Positions 34,053 to 42,942 of a stretch of 64,000 nt of DNA are shown here, in pieces. Made by a program: the position numbers and the translations under genes. The notes beneath the pieces are model-generated. The model worked only from the letters and a program-made list of their open reading frames with translations, did not search any database and had not been told where the DNA came from. This stretch comes from Hellea sp039977295 (GTDB lineage: Bacteria; Pseudomonadota; Alphaproteobacteria; Caulobacterales; Maricaulaceae). Every line of letters begins with the position of its first letter. Within the stretch, counting starts at the first letter, position 1. The stretch lies in assembly GCA_039977295.1 (NCBI GenBank), contig JBDWDN010000009.1:496001-560000 (forward strand), written 5' to 3'.

Positions 34053-34826
34053 ATGACCAAACAATTTTCAGACCAAGTCGCCATCGTCACAGGCGGCAGT
34101 GACGGTATTGGCCGCGCCACCGCCCGTATGTTGGCACAGCGCGGCGCCCACGTCGTCATATGCGCGAGACGAGCCGAAAAACTCGAAGAAACCAAGACCG
34201 CCATTGAAGCACACGGCGGGTCTGTCGAAACGGTGAGCCTCGATGTTTCTGACACTGACGCCTTTGAAGCCTGTATCCGCGATGTCGCGGCGCGTCATGG
34301 ACGGCTCGACATGCTGGTCAATAATGCGGCCTCGACACATTACGCGCCGATCGGCAAGCTTACGCTCGAGAATTGGCGCGCAGATTTTGCGGTGAACGCC
34401 GACGCCGTTTTTGTCGGCACCAAAACCGCCATGGACATCATGGTGCCGAAGGGCCGAGGCTCTATCGTCAATGTTTCGTCATCTTGCGGGATAAGGGCCG
34501 CACATAATATGGCCAGCTATTCCGCCTCCAAAGCGGCGCTCACGCACTTTACGGCCTGCGCCGCAATTGAATGCGCGAGCACGGGCGTACGGGTAAACAC
34601 TGTCGTCCCGGGACAAGTTCAAACAACGGCCAATGAGACCTTCGCAGAAAAAATGCCGGAAATTGCCGCTAAGACAGAATCGGCTATCCCTATGAAACGG
34701 GGAGGACAACCTACCGAACTCGCAGAAGTCATCTGCTTTATGCTCTCTGACGCGGCCAGTTACATTACGGGCGTTGCCCTGCCCGTCGATGGCGGCAAAG
34801 TCGCAGAGCTTTATCTACCAAGCTAA
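34053..34826 (+). CDS. SDR family oxidoreductase
   Basis: 257 residues: VAIVTGGSDGIGRATARML, NNAAS, SSSCGIRAAHNMASY then SASK, and ITGVALPVDGGK. A classical NAD(P) dehydrogenase with the Ser-Tyr-Lys triad. Higher G+C and more codons ending in C/G than its neighbours may indicate a different origin. It is followed 4 bases later by a SnoaL-like gene. Probably a hydroxysteroid dehydrogenase, by context only. GGGAGAG lies 12 bases before the ATG. Confidence 0.7.
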   Translation: MTKQFSDQVAIVTGGSDGIGRATARMLAQRGAHVVICARRAEKLEETKTAIEAHGGSVETVSLDVSDTDAFEACIRDVAARHGRLDMLVNNAASTHYAPIGKLTLENWRADFAVNADAVFVGTKTAMDIMVPKGRGSIVNVSSSCGIRAAHNMASYSASKAALTHFTACAAIECASTGVRVNTVVPGQVQTTANETFAEKMPEIAAKTESAIPMKRGGQPTELAEVICFMLSDAASYITGVALPVDGGKVAELYLPS

Positions 34827-34830
34827 TAGA

Positions 34831-35283
34831 ATGACTGCGGATGACTATTACGAGATTCAGAACCTTATAAACCTCTATTTTCAAAGGGTTGATGCGGGAG
34901 ATTTTGAAGGTTGCGGCACCTTATTTAAAAAGGCCGTTGTGCATTATCCTTCTTCGGGGATGAAGATATACAAAGACCCTGCCGCCATTGCCGAGCTCAT
35001 GCGAAGCTATGTTAAACTATATGGGGACGCGCAAACCCCGCTCACGCGGCATCACTCTGGGAATATTATCTTAGAACCCACTGGGATTGGCACAGCCAAG
35101 GCTCAATGCTCAGCAATAATATTTCAAGGCACTCCAGATTTACCGTTCCAAGCGATTGGTGAAGCGAGTTATAGTGACATTTTTGCGAAAATAGACGGCC
35201 TCTGGACCTTCACTTACCGAGAGATAAATTTGAACTTCATGGGAGATATGAGCCATCATTTATCACGCGAGGTCAAATCATGA
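34831..35283 (+). CDS. SnoaL-like (NTF2-fold) protein
   Basis: 150 residues from the ATG at 34831. It starts TADDYYEIQNLINLYFQRVDAGDFEGCGTLF, the typical N-terminal helices of the NTF2/SnoaL_4 fold. A likely hydrophobic ligand pocket is implied by the fold; catalytic residues of ketosteroid isomerase are not obvious. It follows the SDR by 4 bases, so it is cotranscribed. Such small proteins are frequent in steroid clusters as isomerases, dehydratases or binding proteins. No exact role can be assigned. Confidence 0.6.
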   Translation: MTADDYYEIQNLINLYFQRVDAGDFEGCGTLFKKAVVHYPSSGMKIYKDPAAIAELMRSYVKLYGDAQTPLTRHHSGNIILEPTGIGTAKAQCSAIIFQGTPDLPFQAIGEASYSDIFAKIDGLWTFTYREINLNFMGDMSHHLSREVKS

Positions 35284-35315
35284 GTGCGGCGGCACGCCCG
35301 ATCATCTAGACCGCT

Positions 35316-36143
35316 CTAATCGTCATTCCCAGAGCTATATTCCTGAGCTGTTTTCGCGCCCAATCCGCCAATAAGCTCAAAGAACTTATCAGGGTCAGCA
35401 TGGCGCATGATAGCAAAGTCTCGCTCAAAATCATTTGCGTAAAGTAGCTCGGGCAGATTTTTACTTACCGCCGCTAATATCGCCGCCGCGCAGTCCATTG
35501 GGTCGTCGCCCGCGTCAATGATCGCGTCCGACTTACCGCGCATCGTGCCGTCTGCCGTCAAGGCATTACGCGAAACATTGGTCGCGACAGAGCCTGGCAG
35601 AACATTGGTGACGTTAATATTATGAAGCTGCGAAACCTCAGTCCGCAGCGCGTCCATATAGCCAATAAGGCCATGCTTGGCCGCGCAGTAAGCTGTGCGC
35701 AGAGGCGCGCCAATGCGCCCGGCCACAGAACTAATCGCTACGATATGCGCCCCGCCTGCGGCAACCATTTTTGGAAGCTGCAATTGGGTCAGCCAGATCG
35801 GCGCAATCAGGTCAATATTGATGAGATCGGTATAAACTTGGGGATCTGTATTTACAGCCAAACTGCGCTGCGACACCCCCGCATTATTGACCAGAATATC
35901 GACCCTATCCTTCCAGTCCCAAGCTGCCTCAACTTGGCCTGCAAGAGCCTCATAATCCGTGGCCTCAAAAGGCAGAACCAAGCTCTCGGTTGGGAGCCTT
36001 TCAGCCACGGATTGCAAGGCCTCTATCCGCCGTCCTGACAGAATAATATGCGCGCCTTGCGCCGCAAAGGATTTAGCCAAAGCCTCTCCAATTCCAGAGG
36101 ACGCGCCCGTGATCCAGATAACCTTATTCGTAAAATCAGTCAT
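35316..36143 (-). CDS. SDR family oxidoreductase
   Basis: 275 residues: VIWITGASSGIGEALAKSF, NNAGVSQRSLA, SSVAGRIGAPLRTAY then CAAK. The longer C-terminus (FERDFAIMRHADPDKFFELIGG) is that of the DHRS7-like group of SDRs, which includes enzymes acting on retinoids and steroids. It lies 24 bases after the iclR stop on the same strand, so it is probably transcribed from the TonB receptor promoter with iclR. Confidence 0.7.
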   Translation of the reverse strand: MTDFTNKVIWITGASSGIGEALAKSFAAQGAHIILSGRRIEALQSVAERLPTESLVLPFEATDYEALAGQVEAAWDWKDRVDILVNNAGVSQRSLAVNTDPQVYTDLINIDLIAPIWLTQLQLPKMVAAGGAHIVAISSVAGRIGAPLRTAYCAAKHGLIGYMDALRTEVSQLHNINVTNVLPGSVATNVSRNALTADGTMRGKSDAIIDAGDDPMDCAAAILAAVSKNLPELLYANDFERDFAIMRHADPDKFFELIGGLGAKTAQEYSSGNDD

Positions 36144-36167
36144 AAAAAGCCTTGCCTATTTTTCGTT

Positions 36168-36962
36168 TCATCGGTGTCCAAGTATCTCTCGCGTAACACG
36201 CCGCGGCATCTCTTCCGCTACTGTTTTTAGCCTATCAGCTATTTCTTGCTCGCGGCCCAATATTCTCGCCTTTGGGCCTGCCGCGGCGATAGCTAAACTT
36301 GCCCCGCCAAAAACCGTCGGTAGGTTCACAGCGATCCCCCCAACGTCATCTGAAAATTGACCCGCAGATAACGCATATCCCTTTTCTCGAGCATTCGCTA
36401 TGTTCTTTAAAACATCTTCAGTTTGGCCTTGCCAAAGCGGGTCTTTGATTTCATGGCGCGTGCGGCGGATGAGTTTACCGATCTCAAAATCAGATTCATC
36501 TTTCAATAAACTCCACCCCGTAGCGCTGGAGATTAAAGGCCGAACAGATCCTGTTTCCACATGTCGCCCTAAAACACCATCTACAGGGCTTACAAAAATA
36601 TATTGCGAGTAGATCCCATTGCGCAGTGCCAAAACAGTTGTTTCCTGAATGCGTTCACCCAGCTTTTTTAAAACTGAAGGGACCTGCGCGGCATTTGCAT
36701 TTTTATGGGCCGACCAATCACTCAAAAAGGCTAGCCGCATTGTCGGCTCATAAGTTCTGTTTTCGATATCATAAGACAGAAATGATGTCTCAAGCAGAGA
36801 TTTGATAATGGCCGATGTGCTGGATTGTGGAATCTGCACAGCATCGGATATCTCCGCCACCGTCGCAGGCCGCTTTATCTCAGCAAAAAACTCAAAAATT
36901 GCCATAGTCCGATAACTCGATTTAACAGTGGAATCGAGTTCATTCAGTTTGAGTTTTCTCAT
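36168..36962 (-). CDS. IclR-family transcriptional regulator
   Basis: 264 residues. A winged helix-turn-helix spans about 20-80 (TVAEISDAVQIPQSSTSAIIKSL). An IclR effector domain follows (about 95-260; REKGYALSAGQFSDDVGGIAVNLP). IclR proteins bind DNA as dimers or tetramers and respond to small acids or CoA-linked catabolites. It is the only regulator inside the steroid block, lies 62 bases downstream of the TonB receptor gene and has no half-site grid of its own, so it is probably read from operator F. I infer that it binds the 63-bp-periodic sites; this is untested. Confidence 0.82.
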   Translation of the reverse strand: MRKLKLNELDSTVKSSYRTMAIFEFFAEIKRPATVAEISDAVQIPQSSTSAIIKSLLETSFLSYDIENRTYEPTMRLAFLSDWSAHKNANAAQVPSVLKKLGERIQETTVLALRNGIYSQYIFVSPVDGVLGRHVETGSVRPLISSATGWSLLKDESDFEIGKLIRRTRHEIKDPLWQGQTEDVLKNIANAREKGYALSAGQFSDDVGGIAVNLPTVFGGASLAIAAAGPKARILGREQEIADRLKTVAEEMPRRVTREILGHR

Positions 36963-37024
36963 AATTATCTCAGAACGCGCCGCGACGCTACAAAGCGGCG
37001 AAATCTATCGCAAAAATACGGCCG

Positions 37025-39283
37025 TTAGAAATTCACCCCTAATGTCGCGCCGTAAGTTCTTGGTGGGCCAAAGTAACCATTGGTAAGTCCGCCAAATCCC
37101 GGGCCAAAGTCAATAAAATTCGTGAGATATTCTTCATTTGCTAGGTTCTTAGCCCAGACCGCGAGTTCAACATTCTGGTTTGCGATCGGGATGTTTTTCC
37201 ACGCTAATCGCGCGTCCAATATCGTTCTAGATGGTGCCTGGGTGTTAAAGGCTGTTTGCGGCGCTGAGGGCGTGAGAGAAAATGGGAAGGTAAAATACTG
37301 CCCCGAATAATTCATATCGCCGGTTAAGGTTAAGCCGCCCCAATTGCCCTCGATCATATCCCAATCAAATCCAGCTGAGAAGGTCGTTTTGGGCGCATGA
37401 GGAAAAGCACGATCATCTTTTACGTCCGTTCCAAATTCAATAAATTCAGTATATTTTGAATTGAGCGTCCCGAGACCGCCGCGCAGGAGGAAATCTTCGC
37501 TGAGCTGAAACAAGCCTTCCAGTTCAAAACCGCTAATATTTGCGCCGCCGGCGTTCCTTACATCTGACGCCGCTGCGCCTTCTGCGGTAAAGACCGAGAG
37601 CTGCATGTCTGTGTGCTTATTGAAAAATGCGCTCGCATTTAACTGCGCGCGGCCATCCCAAAAACGGGTCTTAGCCCCTACTTCGAATGAATTTATTTTT
37701 TCGGCGTCATAAGGACGTAAAGTCTCCACAACAGACCCTGCTTCGCCGTTAAATCCGCCGCTTTTAAAACCTTTGGAATATTTCGCATAAAGATTGACTT
37801 TGTCACTGGCGGCATAATTAATTCCGACATGCGGCGACAGATCGTCAAACTTCGCTTTACCCGTTGTGCCCTCGGGGACAAAGGGTGTGTTAGGCGGCAG
37901 GTTCATAAAGACAACAGCGATATTTGCGCGGTCAATCGTTTTCTCTTCTTCCGTATAACGCAAGCCGCCTGTTATGCTTAGGTCTTCGGTAATATTATAA
38001 TCGAGCTGACCGTAAACCGCCTTAGCATCGGTTTCAAATCCAGCGCGCGAGTCAAATACGCTAGCCCCGCCAAAGAAGGTTTGCGGGTTGTTTGTGAACC
38101 CATCATCCTTAAAATAATAAGCGCCGACAACATAGTTTAAGCGGTCTGCCGATCCCGTTAGCTGCAATTCCTGACTGAAACTGTCATAATCGGATAAGCG
38201 CTGAGTATGAGCCAAAGGCAGCGGAGACCCGTCCAAATCAAGCCCGTCATCCCACGTCATTTTACGTAGCGAGGTAATAGATTTCACTTCGCCAAAGCCT
38301 GCATCATAGGTGGCAGTTAGATTATGTCCTTGGACTTTACTTATCTCATAAATATTGGGCGAGTCCGTCGTTCCCGTAAATTGACGATCAGCATTGACGT
38401 AAAGATCAAGCGGGAAGAACGCGCCGCCAAAAGCATAGGCAGGCGAGTTTGGATCAAATATGTTATTTTCGGAGACGCTAACAATTTGTGAAAAAGCGGG
38501 TTCTTGATCGGCTTCGCTATAATCAAATGTGTAATCAAGGGTCAGCTTAGGTGTTAGATCAGCGCTGAGCGCAAGCATCGCAGATTTCTTATCAAGGCTC
38601 TCATATTCGCGCTGTGCGTTTAAGGGCCCTGCTGTGAAAACGCCTGGAAATGGATTTTCAACGGCTTTGACAAATCCATCGCGCTTTTCAATCAAGCCTG
38701 AAACTTTGGCCTTAATCGGTCCAATTTGCCCTAGATTAACGGAGGCTTTCGCCATCTTAGAATCATAGTTTCCAAAACCAACTTTAAGCTTCCCGCCAAA
38801 TTCGCCCGTTGGCTTTGCCGTTATGATATTCACCGCGCCCGCAAGTGTATTGCGGCCATAGAGAGTCCCTTGGGGGCCCCGAAGAACTTCGACGCGCTCT
38901 ATGTCAGAGACATCAAAAACTGAACCTTGAGTTTTCCCGATATAAGACCCGTTCAGATATAAACCCACTGTGGATTCCCAAGTCAAAGCCGGGTTGATCG
39001 TTACGCCGCCGCGAATTGAAATTTGCGCCGCGCTTGTATTGCCAGGCGTGTTTTCGATTTTCACATTGGGCGCAAGGCTAGAGAGGGATTTGATAGACGT
39101 AATATTTCGGCTTTCAATATAATTTTGATCAATGGCGGTGACCGCAATTGGGACGTCTTGAATACTCTGCTCGCGCTTTTGCGCCGTAACGACAATTTCG
39201 TCGAGCTGTGCATGTGCGGCCGTTCCAGCAGCTAAAGATATGGCTAAAGTTGATACGCCTAAGGCAAGTTTCATTATCGTCAT
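37025..39283 (-). CDS. TonB-dependent outer-membrane receptor
   Basis: 752 residues. Signal peptide 1-25 (ending AGTAAHA), then a TonB-box-like DEIVVTAQKRE, plug domain with VEVLRGPQGTLYGRNTLAGAVNIIT, and a 22-strand-type barrel ending with aromatic residues (RTYGATLGVNF). This sub-family (EIVVTAQKREQSIQDVP) is expanded in Sphingomonadales and Hyphomonadales for hydrophobic substrates. Its place in the cluster suggests import of steroids. The first ATG has AGGGA 7 bases ahead; a second in-frame ATG (MKLAL) follows 3 codons later. Confidence 0.85.
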   Translation of the reverse strand: MTIMKLALGVSTLAISLAAGTAAHAQLDEIVVTAQKREQSIQDVPIAVTAIDQNYIESRNITSIKSLSSLAPNVKIENTPGNTSAAQISIRGGVTINPALTWESTVGLYLNGSYIGKTQGSVFDVSDIERVEVLRGPQGTLYGRNTLAGAVNIITAKPTGEFGGKLKVGFGNYDSKMAKASVNLGQIGPIKAKVSGLIEKRDGFVKAVENPFPGVFTAGPLNAQREYESLDKKSAMLALSADLTPKLTLDYTFDYSEADQEPAFSQIVSVSENNIFDPNSPAYAFGGAFFPLDLYVNADRQFTGTTDSPNIYEISKVQGHNLTATYDAGFGEVKSITSLRKMTWDDGLDLDGSPLPLAHTQRLSDYDSFSQELQLTGSADRLNYVVGAYYFKDDGFTNNPQTFFGGASVFDSRAGFETDAKAVYGQLDYNITEDLSITGGLRYTEEEKTIDRANIAVVFMNLPPNTPFVPEGTTGKAKFDDLSPHVGINYAASDKVNLYAKYSKGFKSGGFNGEAGSVVETLRPYDAEKINSFEVGAKTRFWDGRAQLNASAFFNKHTDMQLSVFTAEGAAASDVRNAGGANISGFELEGLFQLSEDFLLRGGLGTLNSKYTEFIEFGTDVKDDRAFPHAPKTTFSAGFDWDMIEGNWGGLTLTGDMNYSGQYFTFPFSLTPSAPQTAFNTQAPSRTILDARLAWKNIPIANQNVELAVWAKNLANEEYLTNFIDFGPGFGGLTNGYFGPPRTYGATLGVNF

Positions 39284-39340
39284 TATAAATCCCTATATCT
39301 GATAAATCGGCGACCCGCCTAGATATCGCTACAATTATTA

Positions 39341-39433
39341 TGCGCAGCGAATAACACAATATTCTACGCATTTCAATCAAATAGAGTGGCTATGGGGACG
39401 TATTGCGTAACATATTATAGAAATAAAAACGCA
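39341..39433. promoter_or_regulatory. steroid-regulon operator F (TonB receptor / SnoaL-MFS divergent)
   Basis: The most complete grid in the window: TGCGCA (39341-39346), TACGCA (39365-39370), TGCGTA (39404-39409) and AACGCA (39428-39433, one mismatch). Spacings are 24, 39 and 24. It occupies the middle of the 277-base gap between the TonB receptor (start 39283) and the SnoaL-like gene (start 39561). Nothing else is seen in that gap. Confidence 0.75.
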
Positions 39434-39560
39434 AAATACACCAAGGCCCACCCTTTATGTTCACCCGATTTCCGGATAATTCTAGTATTATTAAAGAGTT
39501 TTCCTATACATCACTGTATTTTTGCGCGAGATTAGGGAGACCTTAATTCATTGAGAAAAT

Positions 39561-40034
39561 ATGAGTCTTGAAGACCGCATAACCCGTATCGAAGCCGAGC
39601 TTGCTATTCGCAATGTGATCGCGCGTTACGGCCTTGCGGCAGATTGCGGAGACATCACCACAGCGCTCAAATGCCATGTGAAAGACGCGGTTTACGTCGT
39701 CAGTAACCCGGGCGCAGGAAGAGATGGCGAAAGCGGTGATTTAAAGCTATATGGGCATCGAGCCATCGCTGATATGCTAAGCTCCGACATGCATCAATCG
39801 CTCATACCCGATTGCGCGCATACGGTAGGGCCACTCGTCGTCGAGGTGAAAGAGGATACCGCCCAAGTGAAGGGCTTTTCACGCGTTTATCACGAGCAGA
39901 GACTGATGCGGCTTGCGGTCAATCACTGGCACCTCAGAAAAACGGATGAGGCTTGGAAAATAAGCCGCCGTGAAAGCCGCCTCATTGGAGAACCTGCGGC
40001 GCAAGATTTATTAAAAAAGGGATTTGAAGAATGA
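39561..40034 (+). CDS. SnoaL-like (NTF2-fold) protein
   Basis: 157 residues. LEDRITRIEAELAIRNVIARYGLAAD is the usual start of SnoaL_4 proteins, some of which act on steroid or aromatic CoA intermediates. His, Asp and Tyr residues line the predicted pocket, but no known catalytic set is evident. It overlaps the MFS gene by ATGA. First gene of the plus-strand operon controlled by operator F. Confidence 0.62.
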   Translation: MSLEDRITRIEAELAIRNVIARYGLAADCGDITTALKCHVKDAVYVVSNPGAGRDGESGDLKLYGHRAIADMLSSDMHQSLIPDCAHTVGPLVVEVKEDTAQVKGFSRVYHEQRLMRLAVNHWHLRKTDEAWKISRRESRLIGEPAAQDLLKKGFEE

Positions 40035-41242
40035 CAGATTTTAGAGGCTGGCATGTTTTAGGCGCAAGCTTCGTCACCGCTATGTTGATGGCGGGCGCGA
40101 CTTTTTATTCCTTTCAGCATTTTGTGACCCCCATAGAAGCCGAGTTCGGATTGCAGCGTAATCAAGTTAATCTTGGGATGATGGCCTTCCTTTTAAGCTC
40201 TGCGATTTGGGCGGCCATTGTCGGCAAATCCATTCGCCGTATAAACCCCAGAACGCTCGCCCTCGCCGGTATCGTGTCATTTACTCTGGGCTTTATTGCG
40301 CTCTCATTTGCGCAAAGCCCCCGCCAGATGATGATTTTAATCACCCTTCCGATTGGCTTTGGCTTCACGGCCTGCGGACCCTTCATCGCCAATGTACTCA
40401 CAACAAATTGGTTTTATAAAAAACGTGGGCGCGCTCTTGGCATCGCTGCCGTCGCGACCTCTGCAGGCGGCTTTTTAGTTCAGCCGGTTTTCAGCTATAT
40501 GATTTTTGAATATGGCTGGCGCTCCGCCCTGCTCTATATGGGACTGGCCATTGGGCTTATTTCGGCTGTCTTAGCCCTGCGCTATTTCATCTCCAAGCCA
40601 GAGGATATAGGACAATTTCCTGACGGCGACACGCGGAGCGTCGAGCAAAAAATTACAGCAAGCGACCCGTCCCTCATTCTTAAAAATCGTGATTTCTGGG
40701 TTATCGCCTTGGCTTGCGGCTTACTACTGGCCAGCGACCAAGCGCTTCTGGTCTCCCTTAAACCCTTTGGTGAAAACCTCGGATTTACAAACACGCAAGC
40801 AACACTCATTCCCACAGTTGTGGCAGGCTCCGCGATCCTAGGAAAACTTCTGATTGGATGGATGATTGAACGCTTTGATAAGCGGTTTGTTTTCGCGCTT
40901 GTCTGCCTCTCCAATGTTATATTCTTATTAGCCGCCGTCTATGTCACAAGCTTTGTGACGCTTGTCACCGTCGCCGCATTTGTAGGCATGGCCATTGGCG
41001 GCATTTACCCCGTTTGGACAGGCATCACAGCCGATACATTTGGCAGAGATTATTTTGCGCCGGCCATTGGCATGATGAATATCTTTACCGTCATTTTGGC
41101 CGTCGTCGCTATTGGTTTCGTTGGGAGTTCATATACGCAGCATCAAAGCTATGACCAAGCTTTCAAAATCCTCATACCTGTTACAATATTATCCGCCATC
41201 GTTATGGCCTTCGTGCGCGTGAAGAAAGACAATAATGCTTAA
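40031..41242 (+). CDS. MFS transporter (monocarboxylate/OFA-like)
   Basis: 403 residues, 12 hydrophobic segments. The start WHVLGASFVTAMLMAGATFYSF, and GFGFTACGPFIANVLTTNWFYKKRGRALGIA in the middle of the N-half, are typical of the oxalate/formate and monocarboxylate-porter branch of the MFS. It is a likely inner-membrane porter for a steroid acid or a smaller carboxylate from its breakdown. Overlaps the crotonase gene by 8 bases. Confidence 0.75.
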   Translation: MTDFRGWHVLGASFVTAMLMAGATFYSFQHFVTPIEAEFGLQRNQVNLGMMAFLLSSAIWAAIVGKSIRRINPRTLALAGIVSFTLGFIALSFAQSPRQMMILITLPIGFGFTACGPFIANVLTTNWFYKKRGRALGIAAVATSAGGFLVQPVFSYMIFEYGWRSALLYMGLAIGLISAVLALRYFISKPEDIGQFPDGDTRSVEQKITASDPSLILKNRDFWVIALACGLLLASDQALLVSLKPFGENLGFTNTQATLIPTVVAGSAILGKLLIGWMIERFDKRFVFALVCLSNVIFLLAAVYVTSFVTLVTVAAFVGMAIGGIYPVWTGITADTFGRDYFAPAIGMMNIFTVILAVVAIGFVGSSYTQHQSYDQAFKILIPVTILSAIVMAFVRVKKDNNA

Positions 41243-42062
41243 AACACTTTTGACCGAAACATCGGATCGTATTCTAACGATCACGCTGAACCGCCCCGAA
41301 AAACTAAACGCGCTGACGCCGACTTTGCTGGCAGAGTTAAAGGGGGAATTAGATGAAGCCGCGCAAGATGATAATGTCTCTGTCGTCATCATAAAATCGG
41401 CGGGCCGCGCCTTTTGCGTGGGCTATGACCTGAATGAAGAGAACTGGATTACCTCTCAATATCCCGCCAATTATACGGACGGCGTAGAGATTGAGCAGGA
41501 CAAAAAAGACATTATGGCTCTGCTGGATTACTGGCTGGATATGTGGCGTTTTCCCAAACCCATTATCTGCCAAGTCCAAGGTGCGGCCTTATCGGGCGCA
41601 GGTGAGTTATTGGCCGTATCTGACTTTGTCGTTGCCAGTGAAGCCGCGAGCTTCGGCCACCCTGCCGCGCGCGATCTCGGCATCCCGCCAACAGTTTTTT
41701 TCTGGCCGCTCACCATTGGCATGCGGAAAACGAAAGAGATGCTTTATACAGCGCGGAGCATGAGCGCCGCAGAAGCGGAAAAATCCGGCCTCATAAATAA
41801 GGTGGTTCCCGCTGAGGCGCTTGAGGCCGCCACGCGGGCCCTCGCAGAAGATATCGCCAAAACGCCCGTCAACCACCTTATGATTTTAAAGCAGTCCGCG
41901 AATAATTTTTACGACAATATGAATATTGAAAAAAGCACCCGCCAAGCCTCAGACCTAGACGCTGAATTCCACCAAAGCCCTACATTTTTGGCCTTCTTTA
42001 AGCTGGTTAGGGAAAAGGGCATGAAAGCGGCATTAGTAGAACGGGCGCGGTTATTTGGTTAA
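41235..42062 (+). CDS. enoyl-CoA hydratase/isomerase (crotonase)
   Basis: 275 residues. Oxyanion-hole motifs are KSAGRAFCVGYDLNE (about 54-68) and VQGAALSGAGELLAVSDFVVAS (about 112-133). Conserved Glu positions of canonical hydratases are not clear, so isomerase or hydrolase activity remains possible. It ends the SnoaL-MFS-crotonase operon and converges with the crp-type gene, 16 bases away. The substrate is probably a side-chain or ring-derived enoyl-CoA. Confidence 0.76.
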   Translation: MLKTLLTETSDRILTITLNRPEKLNALTPTLLAELKGELDEAAQDDNVSVVIIKSAGRAFCVGYDLNEENWITSQYPANYTDGVEIEQDKKDIMALLDYWLDMWRFPKPIICQVQGAALSGAGELLAVSDFVVASEAASFGHPAARDLGIPPTVFFWPLTIGMRKTKEMLYTARSMSAAEAEKSGLINKVVPAEALEAATRALAEDIAKTPVNHLMILKQSANNFYDNMNIEKSTRQASDLDAEFHQSPTFLAFFKLVREKGMKAALVERARLFG

Positions 42063-42078
42063 GTCATTACCGTCAATA

Positions 42079-42804
42079 TTATACGCTTGAACCGCTCGCT
42101 ATGCGCCGCAACCCTTTCACATCCAAAAGCTCAACCTTTTTATATCCCACTTGGATTAATCCGTCTTTCTCGAAAGAGGATAGATGTTGATTAACGGTCT
42201 TACGTGTTACGCCAATCATTTCACCTAAAAGCTCTTGCCGGATATTGATGGTCGGCTTTTCGTTTGAATAATCTTTTTCATCATGATTTGGATCACCCTG
42301 ATCTGGCGTCAGCGCCAATAGGCGCGCCGCGAGGCGTTCTCGTGGACGCAGCGAAATGACCTCTGCCGCCAAGCGCAGGGCGCTGCGCATATTTTCATAT
42401 GTAAAGCTAGCAATGGCGCGCCATATATCAGGCGAGTGAGCCGCGACGCGGTCTAGCGCCCTTTCGGAGATTTCGAGCATGATGCTGGGCTGGGCGCAGA
42501 CGGCGGTCACGAGGCGCGGCCCTCCGCTGTAACGCGTCGCATGACCCAGCACAGAGCCAGGTTTTGAGACGCCCACCATAATCACGCGATCACCTATGGG
42601 GGCGTAATATGTCTTTAATAACCCATCAATAATCAGGAAAAGGCCATTGCGGTCATCACCTTCTGCTTGTGCCCATTCGCCGGCACTTAAATGAACTAAT
42701 CGGCCTTCAGCAACTAAGCTTTCCGCTAATCCTGCAGAATAACCTCTAAGCCAGTCAGTCTCTTGAAGCACCCGCAGCGCTAGTTTTTGCTCATCTGTTT
42801 TCAC
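42079..42804 (-). CDS. Crp/Fnr-family transcriptional regulator
   Basis: 241 residues: cyclic-nucleotide-type beta-roll (about 25-140; GEWAQAEGDDRNGLFLIIDGLLKTYY) and a C-terminal helix-turn-helix (about 185-225; LGEMIGVTRKTVNQHLSSFEKDG). No N-terminal Cys cluster for an Fnr-type Fe-S centre is seen, so the effector is unknown. It diverges from the AtuA/COQ4 operon, and a palindrome lies only 9 bases before its start codon, which fits autorepression. Confidence 0.82.
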   Translation of the reverse strand: MKTDEQKLALRVLQETDWLRGYSAGLAESLVAEGRLVHLSAGEWAQAEGDDRNGLFLIIDGLLKTYYAPIGDRVIMVGVSKPGSVLGHATRYSGGPRLVTAVCAQPSIMLEISERALDRVAAHSPDIWRAIASFTYENMRSALRLAAEVISLRPRERLAARLLALTPDQGDPNHDEKDYSNEKPTINIRQELLGEMIGVTRKTVNQHLSSFEKDGLIQVGYKKVELLDVKGLRRIASGSSV

Positions 42805-42812
42805 GCGTTAAT

Positions 42813-42828
42813 TGTAACCCACGTTACA
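42813..42828. promoter_or_regulatory. Crp/Fnr operator 1, TGTAAC-N4-GTTACA
   Basis: A perfect 6-4-6 palindrome (spacer CCAC), 9 bases upstream of the regulator's start codon. The form matches Crp/Fnr dimer sites (two half-sites per 16 bases) but the sequence differs from both the Crp and the Fnr consensus. Probably an autoregulatory site. Confidence 0.75.
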
Positions 42829-42870
42829 GTTTACAGCAAGGCGGTTAGCACAGCGCAATTTAATCAAAAT

Positions 42871-42886
42871 TGTAACCTTCGTTACA
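42871..42886. promoter_or_regulatory. Crp/Fnr operator 2, TGTAAC-N4-GTTACA
   Basis: A second perfect copy (spacer CTTC), 58 bases from the first and 57 bases before the AtuA-like start codon. Its right half overlaps a possible -35 element, so it could act as an operator for the plus-strand operon. A lone TTACGCA at 42924-42930 lies downstream in the leader. Confidence 0.75.
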
Positions 42887-42942
42887 ATCTGGCAAAAAGC
42901 TATATGTTAAGCCTGACACATAATTACGCAGAGAGATAGACT

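Noticed and set aside
36963..37024. Own operator for the iclR gene
   Set aside because: No half-site in the right grid was found in the 62-base gap; read-through from the TonB receptor promoter is more likely.
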